Shown: in pieces, positions 17,855 to 27,713 of the stretch
Numbering within the stretch: position 1 is the first letter of the stretch
Layout of the letters: the number at the start of each line of letters is the position of its first letter
From: Ancylomarina sp. DW003
GTDB lineage: Bacteria > Bacteroidota > Bacteroidia > Bacteroidales > Marinifilaceae
Reading direction: 5' to 3'
NCBI RefSeq assembly: GCF_029029505.1
Contig: NZ_JAKJSD010000004.1
Coordinates: 124,001-188,000, forward strand
Length of the DNA: 64,000 nucleotides
Position numbers and translations under genes: made by a program
Notes under the pieces: generated by a model
What the model saw: only the letters and a program-made list of their open reading frames with translations
Told to the model about the DNA's origin: nothing
The model's database searches: none

Positions 17855-18898
17855 ATGATTAGTTACCACGAATTTTTAAAGAATCCCAAAGTGAAGTATC
17901 GCATAAGAGTCGGTTTTCATACTTTATATATATTAGCCTTTTCTTTTATCTATGTGCCCTCTTACGAGATAAAGTGGCCATTGGAGTTTCCTGTTTTCTT
18001 TTTCCGTGATGTATTTGAGTATGGCTTAACTAGTGTATTCGTTTATGTCCTTTATTTTGTGAAAGGAAAAGCCAGCTTGAGCAGAAAGATTCCTATACTG
18101 GTAGTCTTAGGTTTCTTTATGCTTAGCTCAATGATTATACTAGCTTATTTCAAAAATCAACAAGAGCATTTAGCAGGTCCTTATTTTGTACAGGTATTTG
18201 ATGATGTAATGCAATATATTGGTTTTGGAAGTGTGCTCTTCCTTCTTTTTATTTTGGTAGATAATATAGATTACATCTTTACAAGCAAGTACTATAAAAT
18301 GAAAAAGGCACTTGATTCTACACGTAACCAACTACTTCGTCAGCAATTTCATCCCCATTTTTTGTTTAATGCCCTTAATTCAGTTTACAGCATGTCTCTC
18401 AATAATCATCCCCAAACCTCTGGTACGATACTTAAGTTATCGGGTATGATGCGTTACCTAACTGATGAAGTGCATGTTGCTAGAATACCATTGGAAAGAG
18501 AGTTGAAATTTTTACAGGAATATATCGCTATTGAGAAAATACGATTTGGTGAGAAAGCCAATATCCAATTTGAAACGGAAAACTTTGTAGAAGGAATGTT
18601 CATTGAACCTTTATTACTGGTTCCTTTAGTTGAAAATGCTTTTAAGCATGGCTTTTATATCAATCACCCAGATTCATTTGTACAAATAAAATTGAAAATG
18701 GAAAGAGACAGGCTGACCTTTTCAACACAAAATAGTATCTTGACTAAAGAGTCGAGCAGATACGAAAAAAGAGAAGGAAAGGGCTTGAACAATTTAAGAA
18801 GCCGACTTCAACTGACTTACCCTAAAACATCAAAATTATCTCTTTCGAAGAAGGAGAATACTTTTGTGGCAATACTTGAACTTAAATTAGATGCATGA
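17855..18898 (+). CDS. LytS/YehU-type sensor histidine kinase
   Basis: The 347-residue inner-membrane kinase has about four N-terminal membrane segments (residues 20-150), then a His_kinase domain (PF06580 type) with RQQFHPHFLFNALNS, whose His at about 165 is the phospho-acceptor. The N-box PLVENAFKHGF and G-box GKGLNNLRSRL follow. No periplasmic sensing domain is seen. The stop overlaps the start of the LytTR regulator by 4 bases (ATGA), so the two are translationally coupled as a two-component system. The signal sensed is unknown. Confidence 0.9.
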   Translation: MISYHEFLKNPKVKYRIRVGFHTLYILAFSFIYVPSYEIKWPLEFPVFFFRDVFEYGLTSVFVYVLYFVKGKASLSRKIPILVVLGFFMLSSMIILAYFKNQQEHLAGPYFVQVFDDVMQYIGFGSVLFLLFILVDNIDYIFTSKYYKMKKALDSTRNQLLRQQFHPHFLFNALNSVYSMSLNNHPQTSGTILKLSGMMRYLTDEVHVARIPLERELKFLQEYIAIEKIRFGEKANIQFETENFVEGMFIEPLLLVPLVENAFKHGFYINHPDSFVQIKLKMERDRLTFSTQNSILTKESSRYEKREGKGLNNLRSRLQLTYPKTSKLSLSKKENTFVAILELKLDA

Positions 18899-19602
18899 AT
18901 AAGTACAGTGTGATTATAATCGATGATGAGCAATTGGGGATTGATGTACTGAAAAATTATATTGAGAGATATTCTCAATTTGAACTGTTGGCTACCTTTA
19001 CCGATCCTATAGAAGCCTTGTCTTTTCTGAAGCAACATCAGATAGATCTGGTTTTTACAGATATTGGTATGCCTCATATCTCAGGTACAGACTTGGTAAA
19101 GCTGGTTAAATCTCAAAATAAGTTTATTTTGGTGACTTCTTATTCTGAATACGCCATAGAAAGTTTTGATTTGGATATTGTCGATTACCTTTTGAAACCA
19201 GTACCCTTTGAACGCTTTGCCAAGAGTATTGAGCGTTTTGAAAGTCAGATGTTAGCAGTTTCAACCAACAGCTTATCACAAGTCAGACCTTCTTTTTTTA
19301 TTAAAGAAGGGGATGAGTATGTGAAAATATTTGTTGACGATATTGATTATATCGAAGGTATGAGAGATTATGCCAAAATTATTTGTGGAAAGAATTATTA
19401 TATGGTACTGAAAACACTTAAATCAATTGAAGAAATCCTACAAGCTTATAATTTTATAAGAGTTCACAAATCGTTCATTGTTCCGCTTGATAAAATCTTG
19501 CAATTTACGGGTAGGTACATACTGATTGATAAACATCAAATCCCCGTAGGTTCGAGCTATCGGGAGACATTGATGAAATACCTAAATGATAATCGACTGT
19601 AG
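18895..19602 (+). CDS. LytTR-family response regulator (partner of the LytS-type kinase)
   Basis: The 235-residue regulator has a receiver domain (residues about 1-120) with the acidic pocket IIDDEQ, phospho-Asp in LVFTDIGMP near residue 56 and conserved Lys in YLLKPVPF. It is followed by a LytTR DNA-binding domain (about 140-235; YIEGMRDYAKI, RVHKSFIVPLDKI). It starts inside the last codons of the kinase gene. Its targets are not evident, though the neighbouring S41 peptidase gene is a candidate by position only. Confidence 0.92.
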   Translation: MNKYSVIIIDDEQLGIDVLKNYIERYSQFELLATFTDPIEALSFLKQHQIDLVFTDIGMPHISGTDLVKLVKSQNKFILVTSYSEYAIESFDLDIVDYLLKPVPFERFAKSIERFESQMLAVSTNSLSQVRPSFFIKEGDEYVKIFVDDIDYIEGMRDYAKIICGKNYYMVLKTLKSIEEILQAYNFIRVHKSFIVPLDKILQFTGRYILIDKHQIPVGSSYRETLMKYLNDNRL

Positions 19603-19688
19603 TTGTCAAGAGACATGGTTTAGCTATTTAGAATGCTAATGAAAAGCCCGTTTTAAACTATAACCATGCCCCGAGACTAATCGTTGAA

Positions 19689-20438
19689 CTATCTTAACTC
19701 ACTAATAAAACCTTCTGCTTTATTATTTTTCAAGGCTTTAATGAAAGCTGTTCCAACTATAGCTCCATTGGCGTATTCACAAGTATATTTAAAACTCTCT
19801 TTATTATTGATACCAAATCCAATAAGGCTAGGCGTTTCAATTTGTTTAATTCGATCGAAATAACTTTGTTGCTTTTCATTAACTTTTAAACTTCCTCCAG
19901 TCGTAGCTGATGACGATACTAAATAGAGGAAACCCTGAGTTGCTGAAATTAGCTTTTGTAGGCGATTTTCTTCTGTTTCGGGACAAGCTAAAAGGATATT
20001 GTAGATACCATATTTTTCGAATTCAGACTTGTAATGTAACTCGAATTCTTCGAGAGGGAGATCTGGAACAATAAGCCCATCTATTCCTACTGTTTGGCAA
20101 TCTTTCAAGAAATTTTCTAGACCATAACAGTAGATTGTATTCCAGTAGCCCATTAAAATTAAAGGCATACTTACTGTTTTACGAACCGACTTAAGTTGTT
20201 CGAAAAGTAAACGTAGTTTCATGCCATTGTCAAGAGATTTCTTAGCTGCTGCTTGAATAGCCGAACCATCTGCTAAAGGATCTGAGAAAGGAATGCCAAT
20301 CTCAACCATATCGACTCCTGCTTTTTGTAGTAATTCAAGATTTGGTACGGTGTCGTTTAAGTTTGGATATCCAGCAGGGAAATAGATGGATAATATATCT
20401 TGATTTTTGTTTTGAAATAAACTGTCTATTCTGTTCAT
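19689..20438 (-). CDS. trpA: Tryptophan synthase alpha chain
   Basis: The alpha subunit cleaves indole-3-glycerol phosphate to indole and glyceraldehyde 3-phosphate. The 249-residue TIM barrel shows the catalytic Glu in VEIGIPFSDPLADG (about 46-59), the loop IVPDLPLEE with the catalytic Asp and the phosphate-binding GFGI motif. It is the last gene of the trp operon, 63 bases after trpB. It converges with the LytTR gene; only an imperfect inverted repeat lies between them. Confidence 0.95.
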   Translation of the reverse strand: MNRIDSLFQNKNQDILSIYFPAGYPNLNDTVPNLELLQKAGVDMVEIGIPFSDPLADGSAIQAAAKKSLDNGMKLRLLFEQLKSVRKTVSMPLILMGYWNTIYCYGLENFLKDCQTVGIDGLIVPDLPLEEFELHYKSEFEKYGIYNILLACPETEENRLQKLISATQGFLYLVSSSATTGGSLKVNEKQQSYFDRIKQIETPSLIGFGINNKESFKYTCEYANGAIVGTAFIKALKNNKAEGFISELR

Positions 20439-20501
20439 GAGGTGATGTATTGATACGTTAATGAGATGATGTGTTGATGAGTAGATTTATAAAATCAAAA
20501 T

Positions 20502-21674
20502 TCATAAATTGTTCATATAGGTTTCCATATCCTTGTCACCACGGCCAGATACGATAACCACAATCACCTCGTCTTTTTTAAATTGTATTTTATCGAGGGC
20601 AGCTAGGGCATGAGCTGATTCCAAGGCAGGAATAATACCTTCATTTAATGCTAAAACTTTCGCCGCTTTAAGAGCATCTTCATCAGTTGCACTTATATAT
20701 TTAACACGACCTGTTTTTGCTAAGTGAGCGTGTATTGGTCCAACACCAGGATAATCTAAACCTGCTGAAATTGAGTATGGTTCAATGATTTGACCATCAT
20801 CATCTTGCATAAGCAAGGTTTTGCTACCATGAATAAATCCTGTTGTACCAATCGTTATGGTTGCTGCTGTCTCTGATGTATCGATTCCTTTTCCCGCAGC
20901 TTCTACAGCGATTAAATCAACTTCCTTTTCATCCAGAAAATGATAGAAAGCACCTGCTGCATTGCTACCACCACCTACGCAAGCAATCACGCAATCAGGA
21001 TTTTGTTTATCCTGTTCTTTTACGAGTTGTTCTTTTATTTCTTCAGAAATTATCGATTGTAATCGACTAACCATATCCGGATAAGGATGTGGACCAACTA
21101 CCGAGCCAATTAGGTAAAAGGAGTGAGGATTCGCAATCCAATCACGAATGGCCTCGTTGGTTGCATCTTTAAGAGTTTGATTTCCCGATGTAGCAGGAAT
21201 GACGGTAGCACCTAGCATTTGCATACGAGCCACATTGGGTGCTTGTCTTTCCACATCGAGTGCACCCATATGAACGACACATTCGAGCCCGAAAAGAGCA
21301 CATACAGTTGCAGTTGCTACCCCATGTTGTCCTGCTCCAGTTTCAGCAATTATCCTTTTTTTACCTAGGTGTTTTGCCAAAAGAATTTGCCCAATAGTAT
21401 TGTTAATTTTGTGAGCGCCAGTGTGGTTCAGATCTTCACGCTTTAAATAGATCTGAGTTTGATACTTAGCTGAGAGGTTTGTCGCAAATGTAAGAGGCGT
21501 TGGACGTCCTACATAATTATCAAGCAAGCGTGCGTATTCCGATTTAAAGTCTTCTGATTCTAATATATCTAAATAGGCGTTTTCGAGTTCATCGATGTTT
21601 TTACGAAGAAGCTCAGGGATATATGCTCCTCCGAACTCACCATAAAAGCCTTTGTTGTCAATCTGATAGTTCAT
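20502..21674 (-). CDS. trpB: Tryptophan synthase beta chain
   Basis: The PLP enzyme condenses indole with serine to tryptophan. The 390 residues include the PLP-lysine motif [11 protein letters not shown] (about 82-92), the catalytic [13 protein letters not shown], the phosphate-binding GGGSNAAG and C-terminal SGRGDKD. The length is typical of TrpB1, and its partner trpA is adjacent. It starts 32 bases after trpCF. Confidence 0.96.
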   Translation of the reverse strand: MNYQIDNKGFYGEFGGAYIPELLRKNIDELENAYLDILESEDFKSEYARLLDNYVGRPTPLTFATNLSAKYQTQIYLKREDLNHTGAHKINNTIGQILLAKHLGKKRIIAETGAGQHGVATATVCALFGLECVVHMGALDVERQAPNVARMQMLGATVIPATSGNQTLKDATNEAIRDWIANPHSFYLIGSVVGPHPYPDMVSRLQSIISEEIKEQLVKEQDKQNPDCVIACVGGGSNAAGAFYHFLDEKEVDLIAVEAAGKGIDTSETAATITIGTTGFIHGSKTLLMQDDDGQIIEPYSISAGLDYPGVGPIHAHLAKTGRVKYISATDEDALKAAKVLALNEGIIPALESAHALAALDKIQFKKDEVIVVIVSGRGDKDMETYMNNL

Positions 21675-21706
21675 TTGTATGCTGTGATGTTTGAGAAAAT
21701 AGTCTG

Positions 21707-23155
21707 TTATTTATTGGTACGAGTTGTTTGTTTTAACTCATTGCAGAACATGTTAACATGAGAAACATTCTTTAGGCCGGGTTCATCTTCAAATCCTGAA
21801 TTGATATCAATGGCAAAAAGCTGAGGGTGATCTAGTTTCTGTAATTGTTGAACATCTTCAGGTCTGATACCTCCGCTTAAGAAAAAAGGTTTATTCCCCT
21901 TGTATTTCTCCAGGAGACTCCAATCAAACTTTCTGCCGCTACCACCGTAATTCTTCGATGAGGTATCGAATAAATAATAGTCCACTACAGATTCATAAGC
22001 CTCCAATTGATCGAAATTGAACTCTTCATCCATTTGAAATGCTTTTATAATTCCAAAACCTAGCTTTTTCAGGTCATTACAATATTGTGGCTTTTCATCA
22101 CCATGGCATTGAATAAAGTCGAATTCATATTCGTAATCTTTAAGTGTCCACAGAATGTCTTCTGATCGAGCATTTACAAACACGGCAATCTTTTTTATAT
22201 GCTTCGGTATTTTACGTGTTATCTCTTTGTTAAGCGTATCTCCAACGAATCGTTTCGATCTTTCAACAAAGATGAAACCCATAAAATCGATATCAATTTT
22301 AGCTATACGTTCTATATTTTCCGGACGTTTAAGCCCGCATACTTTTAGTTTCATCGTTTTTGATTTTAAAAGACTTAGGTTATGAGTTAATTCAGAGCAA
22401 ATTTGACCAGGATTATCATGCTTCATAAAGTATTCGCCAATAAGAAAGGCTTGAAAGCCATTCGATTTTAAAAAGCGGATATCATTTTCTCCTTTGATAC
22501 CACTCTCAGCTACTTTTACAAAAGTGTTTGGTATTTGTTCAGATAGTTTTATTGAGTGATTTAGATCTACAGAGAAATCTTTTAAGTTGCGATTATTAAT
22601 ACCAACTAAATCAATTAATGGGTTAATGTGATTCAACTCTGTTTCGTTATGGATCTCCAAAAGAATCTCTAACCCTAAATCTTTAGCAATTCTACTCATA
22701 CGCTCAACTTCAGCAGGAGTTAGAATTGCAGCTATTAAAAGGATTAAGTCTGCCCCCATAGCTTTGCTTTGATAAATCTGATAAGGATCTATCAAAAAAT
22801 CTTTTCGCAAAAGAGGAATGCTAAGCTGTTTGCGAGCTCGATCAAAATCATCATCGTGTGCGCCAAAAAAGAGCTCATCAGTTAAGACAGAAACAACAGA
22901 AGCATTGGCCTCTTGATAAGATTCAACTACCTTTTGAATATCTGCCTTAGCATTAATCGGTCCTTTCTTAGGCGATTGTCTTTTAAATTCTGATATAATA
23001 CCAGATTTGTTATCATCTAAAATTGCCTTTTTTGCAGAATAGCAAGTTCTATTAAAAAGAGCTTGTTGCTTCAGATCATCAATACTGAATTGCGATTTAA
23101 GAAGAGTGACTTCTTTGTGCTTTTGTTCAACTATGGTTCGTAATATATCGTGCAT
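21707..23155 (-). CDS. trpCF: Fused indole-3-glycerol-phosphate synthase / phosphoribosylanthranilate isomerase
   Basis: The 482-residue bifunctional enzyme performs two consecutive steps, isomerisation of phosphoribosylanthranilate and ring closure to indole-3-glycerol phosphate. The N-terminal barrel (about 1-260) is Trp[27 protein letters not shown]. The C-terminal barrel (about 267-482) is Trp[12 protein letters not shown] with the catalytic Cys, FIFVERSKR, and SGGI near the end. An internal Met precedes the TrpF barrel. The domain order matches the enterobacterial trpC(F) fusion. No frameshift is seen at the junction. Confidence 0.94.
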   Translation of the reverse strand: MHDILRTIVEQKHKEVTLLKSQFSIDDLKQQALFNRTCYSAKKAILDDNKSGIISEFKRQSPKKGPINAKADIQKVVESYQEANASVVSVLTDELFFGAHDDDFDRARKQLSIPLLRKDFLIDPYQIYQSKAMGADLILLIAAILTPAEVERMSRIAKDLGLEILLEIHNETELNHINPLIDLVGINNRNLKDFSVDLNHSIKLSEQIPNTFVKVAESGIKGENDIRFLKSNGFQAFLIGEYFMKHDNPGQICSELTHNLSLLKSKTMKLKVCGLKRPENIERIAKIDIDFMGFIFVERSKRFVGDTLNKEITRKIPKHIKKIAVFVNARSEDILWTLKDYEYEFDFIQCHGDEKPQYCNDLKKLGFGIIKAFQMDEEFNFDQLEAYESVVDYYLFDTSSKNYGGSGRKFDWSLLEKYKGNKPFFLSGGIRPEDVQQLQKLDHPQLFAIDINSGFEDEPGLKNVSHVNMFCNELKQTTRTNK

Positions 23156-23171
23156 GTCTTCAATTATAATT

Positions 23172-24167
23172 TTAGATTTCTTTTTGAACGAGTTTGTTAA
23201 GCGAATTCAGTGCCTGACCAGACTCCAATGAAACTCTAGCTCTATCCATAGCATCTTCTCTCGATAATTCAGGGTGAAGACATTGGATGCCTGTGCCTGC
23301 ATTTGCAATGCATACCGAGTTTTGAGCCTCACTTCCTTTTCCTTTCAGTATCTTCACAAAGAGTTTGGCAGCTTCTTCAACAGACTGTCCACCATATAAG
23401 TCTTCTGGATCTAGACGTTTAAACCCTAAATCATGAGGACTTACTATTTCCTCTTTATCATTTGATATAAGTTTGACCTTATCCGTTAAAGCTATTTCGT
23501 CATAACCATCAATATTGTGAATGATTGTATAATTAGTCTCAGTCTCTTGCAATACATATTGGTATAGGCGTGCCAACTCTAAATCATATACCCCAACAAT
23601 TTGATTCTTAGGTTGCGAAGGGTTAACCAGTGGTCCTAACATGTTGAAAAATGTTCTTATCCCTAGGTTTCTTCTAATTGATGCTACATTTTTCATTGCG
23701 GAGTTGAAACGAGGCGCATGTAAAAAGCAAATGCCAGAACGCTCTAAATCATCTTTTAGTTCGCTTTCCTTATCCTTAAACTGATAACCTAAATATTCAA
23801 TTACATTCGATGAGCCACAAAAAGAGGATACAGAATAATTGCCATGCTTGCTTACCATTTCACCAGCGCCTGCTACGATGAATGATGCCAATGTTGATAT
23901 ATTAAATGTGTTTTTAGTATCGCCACCTGTCCCACAGAGATCGATACAATTGTAACCGCTCAAATTAACAGGAATACCCATTTTTAGAAGAGCAGTGCGA
24001 AAACCACTTAGTTCGTCAACGGTTATACTACGCATTTGGAATACGGTAAGAAAAGCAATGATTTGTGCTTCATTGTATTCGCCTTTTGTAATTTGTATCA
24101 AAACCTCTTCAGCCTCTTGCTTCGAAAGGGTTTTGTATTCGAATAAATGATGTAATATATTTTTCAT
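23172..24167 (-). CDS. trpD: Anthranilate phosphoribosyltransferase
   Basis: The enzyme transfers phosphoribose from PRPP to anthranilate. The 331-residue protein has a helical N-terminal lobe (about 1-65), the PRPP/Mg loop CGTGGDTKNTFNIST (about 79-93), the KHGNYSVSSFCGS motif and LGIRTFFNMLGPLVNP. The length is normal, and the amidotransferase is a separate gene (trpG). It lies 47 bases after trpG and 16 bases before trpCF. Confidence 0.95.
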   Translation of the reverse strand: MKNILHHLFEYKTLSKQEAEEVLIQITKGEYNEAQIIAFLTVFQMRSITVDELSGFRTALLKMGIPVNLSGYNCIDLCGTGGDTKNTFNISTLASFIVAGAGEMVSKHGNYSVSSFCGSSNVIEYLGYQFKDKESELKDDLERSGICFLHAPRFNSAMKNVASIRRNLGIRTFFNMLGPLVNPSQPKNQIVGVYDLELARLYQYVLQETETNYTIIHNIDGYDEIALTDKVKLISNDKEEIVSPHDLGFKRLDPEDLYGGQSVEEAAKLFVKILKGKGSEAQNSVCIANAGTGIQCLHPELSREDAMDRARVSLESGQALNSLNKLVQKEI

Positions 24168-24214
24168 TTTGTCTTATTTTATCTTGAATGATTAATGAGT
24201 TAACTCGATGATGT

Positions 24215-24787
24215 CTAGTCATTTTTTAGCCAATTCATAATCATTTGCAAGCCTTGTGGTGTTAGGATAGATTCAGGATGAAATTGAATGCCTTCCACAT
24301 CGTATTTTTTGTGTCTTAAGCCCATAATCATCTTCTGATCATCTCTACAAGTTACTTCCAGACAATCAGGGAAATCAGTTTCAGCAACATTCCACGAATG
24401 GTAGCGCCCAGCTTTAAACACATGAGGAATACCTTTTAAAAGTTTTGAATTTTCACTGAGCTTTGTGATATCCTCGGCTATACCATGATATACCTTTTCT
24501 GGATTTTCTAAGACGCCACCAAATACTTCTGCAATGGCTTGATGTCCTAGACAAATGCCTAAAATTGATTTTGTAGCAGCATATTTTTGAATCAAGGCTT
24601 TCAATATGCCTGCTTCATCAGGAATTCCGGGTCCAGGCGATAGCAGAATTTTATCGAATCTTTCAACTTCATCTAACTCAATTTCTCTATTGCGATGAAT
24701 TTCTATTTCACCAACATTAAGCTGACGTAGGTATTCAACCAAGTTGTATGTGAATGAATCGTAATTATCTAAGACTAATATTTTCAT
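24215..24787 (-). CDS. trpG: Anthranilate synthase component II (glutamine amidotransferase)
   Basis: This subunit releases ammonia from glutamine for TrpE. The 190-residue class I amidotransferase has LDNYDSFTYNLVEYL at the N-terminus, the nucleophile Cys in LGICLGHQAIAE (about 79-90) and the His/Glu pair in QFHPES near 170. It lies 9 bases downstream of trpE and is not fused to trpD. In some bacteria such a subunit also serves PabB; no pabB-like gene is nearby. Confidence 0.94.
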   Translation of the reverse strand: MKILVLDNYDSFTYNLVEYLRQLNVGEIEIHRNREIELDEVERFDKILLSPGPGIPDEAGILKALIQKYAATKSILGICLGHQAIAEVFGGVLENPEKVYHGIAEDITKLSENSKLLKGIPHVFKAGRYHSWNVAETDFPDCLEVTCRDDQKMIMGLRHKKYDVEGIQFHPESILTPQGLQMIMNWLKND

Positions 24788-24796
24788 GATATTCTA

Positions 24797-26203
24797 TTAT
24801 TTACTGATACCCTCAGCTATTTTCATTGCTTTTCTAAGAGCTGCAAGTTTATTATCTACTTCCTTTAATTCATTCTCGGGAATTGACTTCTCAACCACAC
24901 CTGCTCCAGCTTGATAGTATAAGGTGTTGTCTTTACTTAAGAAGGTTCGAATCATGATAGCCTGATTGACTTCACCATTAAATCCTATTGAACCGATACA
25001 GCCTCCGTAGAATCCACGGCTTGTAGGTTCATATTTGTCTATAAGCTCCATAGCTTTATACTTTGGTGCCCCGGATAAGGTTCCTGCTGGGAATGTGTTT
25101 CCAATTAAATCAAAGGTGTTGTAATCCTTAGGTAACTCTCCCGATACTTTTGAAACCAAATGAATAACGTGCGAATAAAATTGTACTTCGCGGAAGGTTT
25201 CGATTTTTATATTACTTGCATTTCTACTCAGGTCATTTCTTGCTAAATCTACTAGCATGACATGTTCTGATTGTTCTTTTTCATCAGCTTCTAGCTGTTT
25301 GGCTAGCTCTATGTCTTGCAATGCATCGCCTGTTCTTTTGAAAGTTCCGGCAATTGGATGAATGTATGCCTTATTATCTTTGACTTCTATCTGTGCCTCG
25401 GGAGATGAACCCATAATTCTAAACGAACCACAGTCGAAATAAAAAAGATAGGGTGAAGGGTTTACTGATCGCAGTGCTCTATAAAGATTGAAATCATCGC
25501 CTTGATATCCTTTTGAGAATGACCTTGAAAGAACAATCTGGAAAACATCACCACGTCTACAATGCTTGATTCCTTTTTCAACCATATCAAGATAGTCTTG
25601 ATCACTCATGTTCGTTTTCTCATCTTCGCCTTTCAACGAGAAATTGAAACGAGGGATGTTGTGATTGCGAAGTAAGTCTTCAATTTCTTTTATTCTTGAA
25701 TCTTCATTATTTTGAGTTAACTCAACTATAGTCAGCGTATTGTTGAAGTGGTTAACTTCAATGATGAATCGATAAAGAGAATAGGAGAGTTGTGGGATTT
25801 TCTCACCAGGTTTTTCGATAAAATTCAAGCTTTCGAATCCTGGCACAGCATCAAACGAAGTGTAACCGAATAGAGCATTCGCTTTATTGATTTCGTCCTT
25901 GTCTTCAAGATCAAATTGTTTTACGAAGGCTTCCAGTTTGTTTGCTAAGAAACCAACAGGTTGATCTTTCATGCTCGTTTCTATTCTTTCTGACCCAACA
26001 CTTTCGATCAACAAATTGTCTTTTAGACAAATGTTTGCAATTGGCTCTAATGCAATAAAAGAGCTTGCATTTTCAGGACTGTGGTAATCAGAGCTTTCTA
26101 ATAAGATGCTTTGTGGAAATCGATCTCTTAATTTTAGGTACATGCTAACAGGTGTAATAACATCGGCTAGCATTTGTTTTTTATAATGTTTGAATTTTAT
26201 CAT
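24797..26203 (-). CDS. trpE: Anthranilate synthase component I
   Basis: The enzyme makes anthranilate from chorismate with TrpG. The 468 residues contain an N-terminal regulatory lobe with a LLESSD motif (about 34-39), which in this family is part of the Trp feedback site. The chorismate-binding lobe has VFQIVLSRSF, PIAGTFKRTGD, ELAKQLEADEKE, DLARNDLS, and GGCIGSIGFNGEVNQAI. It is the first structural gene behind the trp leader peptide and terminator. Confidence 0.95.
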   Translation of the reverse strand: MIKFKHYKKQMLADVITPVSMYLKLRDRFPQSILLESSDYHSPENASSFIALEPIANICLKDNLLIESVGSERIETSMKDQPVGFLANKLEAFVKQFDLEDKDEINKANALFGYTSFDAVPGFESLNFIEKPGEKIPQLSYSLYRFIIEVNHFNNTLTIVELTQNNEDSRIKEIEDLLRNHNIPRFNFSLKGEDEKTNMSDQDYLDMVEKGIKHCRRGDVFQIVLSRSFSKGYQGDDFNLYRALRSVNPSPYLFYFDCGSFRIMGSSPEAQIEVKDNKAYIHPIAGTFKRTGDALQDIELAKQLEADEKEQSEHVMLVDLARNDLSRNASNIKIETFREVQFYSHVIHLVSKVSGELPKDYNTFDLIGNTFPAGTLSGAPKYKAMELIDKYEPTSRGFYGGCIGSIGFNGEVNQAIMIRTFLSKDNTLYYQAGAGVVEKSIPENELKEVDNKLAALRKAMKIAEGISK

Positions 26204-26222
26204 GGTTATGGAAATTTTGGGT

Positions 26223-26260
26223 AAAAAAAAAGCGACCTACTGAGTAATCAGTAGGTCGCT
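26223..26260 (-). terminator. trp operon attenuator terminator
   Basis: Read on the minus strand, AGCGACCTACTGA, loop TTAC, TCAGTAGGTCGCT forms a perfect 13-bp stem (26231-26260), followed by about 9 T. It lies 20 bases upstream of trpE, after the leader peptide. An antiterminator partner was not obvious by eye. Confidence 0.88.
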
Positions 26261-26289
26261 TAAATGCTGTTTTATCTTTAATTAAAGGC

Positions 26290-26382
26290 TTAAGATTTGC
26301 ATATAGGGCGGACGTTTCTGCTCAGGGTATATGAGAGATTAGTATTGTGCCACCACCAAAATTTGCAAACTGAAGCGTTCAT
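26290..26382 (-). CDS. trpL: trp operon leader peptide (30 aa)
   Basis: This 30-codon frame starts ATG at 26382 and stops TAA at 26290-26292. Residues 1-12 read MNASVCKFWWWH, with three consecutive Trp codons at 26350-26358. It sits between a good promoter and a strong terminator immediately before trpE. The layout is that of trp attenuation by ribosome stalling at Trp codons. The peptide is too short for most gene callers. Confidence 0.87.
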   Translation of the reverse strand: MNASVCKFWWWHNTNLSYTLSRNVRPICKS

Positions 26383-26404
26383 GGTTTTTCTTATTAGATT
26401 TTGA

Positions 26405-26437
26405 CAAATGTATGGAATTTTAAATTTAAAATCCAAA
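26405..26437 (-). promoter_or_regulatory. trp operon promoter
   Basis: On the minus strand TTTG (26434-26437), a 21-base spacer and TACATTTG (26405-26412) match the Bacteroidota consensus TTTG / TAnnTTTG exactly. Transcription would start near 26398, upstream of trpL. Confidence 0.78.
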
Positions 26438-26508
26438 CATACTCGGTTAATAGTTAATTGTTTTTTATCTAAATAGGATTGTAATTGTCAGATAATCAGC
26501 CGTAATTA

Positions 26509-27666
26509 TTATTTGATGTCATTTGAAAAAAATGAAGTTGCAACCTTTCTTAGGTTGTATTCTGATGCCATTACCTCTCCATATGCACCTGCTGATCGGA
26601 TAGCAATAAGATCATTTCTTTTTGTTTCCGGTAGCGAAACGGCTTTCCCAAAACAATCTGACGACTCACAGATTGGACCAACAACATCATAGTTTTCTGG
26701 AGACTCATTTGAACTCAAATTCTCTATTTTATGAAAGGCTTGATAAAGAGCTGGACGAAGTAAATCTGTCATCCCAGCATCTAAAATTGCAAATTTTGTG
26801 TTAATCCCTTTTTTCACATATAAGACACGAGAAATTAAGCTTCCACATTGACCAACAATTGAACGTCCTAATTCAAAATGAACCTCTTGATTTGCCTTTA
26901 GATTTAAGAACTCTTTGAAAAGTGCAAAGTAGTTCTTAAAATCGGGAATTGGCTCTTCATCAGGCTGATGATAGTTAATTCCAAAGCCACCACCCACATT
27001 AATATGATCGACAATAATTTGATGATCTAGAAACCAATCTTGAATTTCATTAATACGAATGCAAAGGCTCTTAAAAACACTTAGATCAACAATTTGAGAT
27101 CCAATATGAAAATGCAAGCCAATTAAGTTTAGATTCTTAGATTTCCTTAAAATGCTTAGAATTTCTTCAAATTCCCAAGGATTAATGCCGAACTTATTCT
27201 CTGCTATACCAGTTGTAATATAGTGGTGTGTATTGGCATTGACATTGGGATTTATTCGTAAAGCGATATTAGCAACTTTATTTTTCGATTTAGCAATTTC
27301 TTCAATCACCTCGATTTCTGGAATAGACTCACAGTTAAAACAAAAAATATCAGAGTCAAGAGCTAGTTCAATCTCTCTATCTGATTTACCGACACCTGCA
27401 TAAACGATTTTATCCGTAGAGAATCCGTTTTCTATTGATCTTTTTATTTCGTTCCCACTAACACAATCAGCTCCAAATCCGTATGATTGAATAAGCGATA
27501 GTATTCGTGGATTTGCATTTGCTTTTATGGCATAATGAACATGGTAATTGTACTGAGCAGCTTCTTTTTTAATGCTGATCAGACTATTCTCAAGGAGCTC
27601 CATATCGTAGTAATAAAATGGAGTTTCTTGTGAATTAAAATAATTATATGTAGATGAATTAATCAT
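26509..27666 (-). CDS. lysA: Diaminopimelate decarboxylase
   Basis: The PLP enzyme decarboxylates meso-diaminopimelate to lysine. The alanine-racemase-fold barrel carries the PLP-lysine motif YHVHYAIKANANP, LHFHIGSQI, NVGGGFGI for phosphate binding, and the C-terminal active-site motif GPICESSDCFGK. I prefer the start at 27666 (MINSSTYNYF); an upstream in-frame ATG at 27693 adds nine residues. It lies about 20-50 bases after lysC and is probably co-transcribed with it. Confidence 0.92.
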   Translation of the reverse strand: MINSSTYNYFNSQETPFYYYDMELLENSLISIKKEAAQYNYHVHYAIKANANPRILSLIQSYGFGADCVSGNEIKRSIENGFSTDKIVYAGVGKSDREIELALDSDIFCFNCESIPEIEVIEEIAKSKNKVANIALRINPNVNANTHHYITTGIAENKFGINPWEFEEILSILRKSKNLNLIGLHFHIGSQIVDLSVFKSLCIRINEIQDWFLDHQIIVDHINVGGGFGINYHQPDEEPIPDFKNYFALFKEFLNLKANQEVHFELGRSIVGQCGSLISRVLYVKKGINTKFAILDAGMTDLLRPALYQAFHKIENLSSNESPENYDVVGPICESSDCFGKAVSLPETKRNDLIAIRSAGAYGEVMASEYNLRKVATSFFSNDIK

Positions 27667-27713
27667 TTGTGTAGTATTTAAAAGTTGATTCAATAATTAA
27701 ACTGTGACATTTT

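Noticed and set aside
17660-17869. 69-codon minus-strand frame between the S41 peptidase and LytS genes
   Set aside because: It overlaps the LytS start, has no signal or motif and looks like a chance frame in the divergent promoter region.
19603-19688. Imperfect inverted repeat (CATGGTTTAG / CTATAACCATG) between the LytTR gene and trpA
   Set aside because: It has a long unpaired loop and no T-run, so it is not called a terminator.
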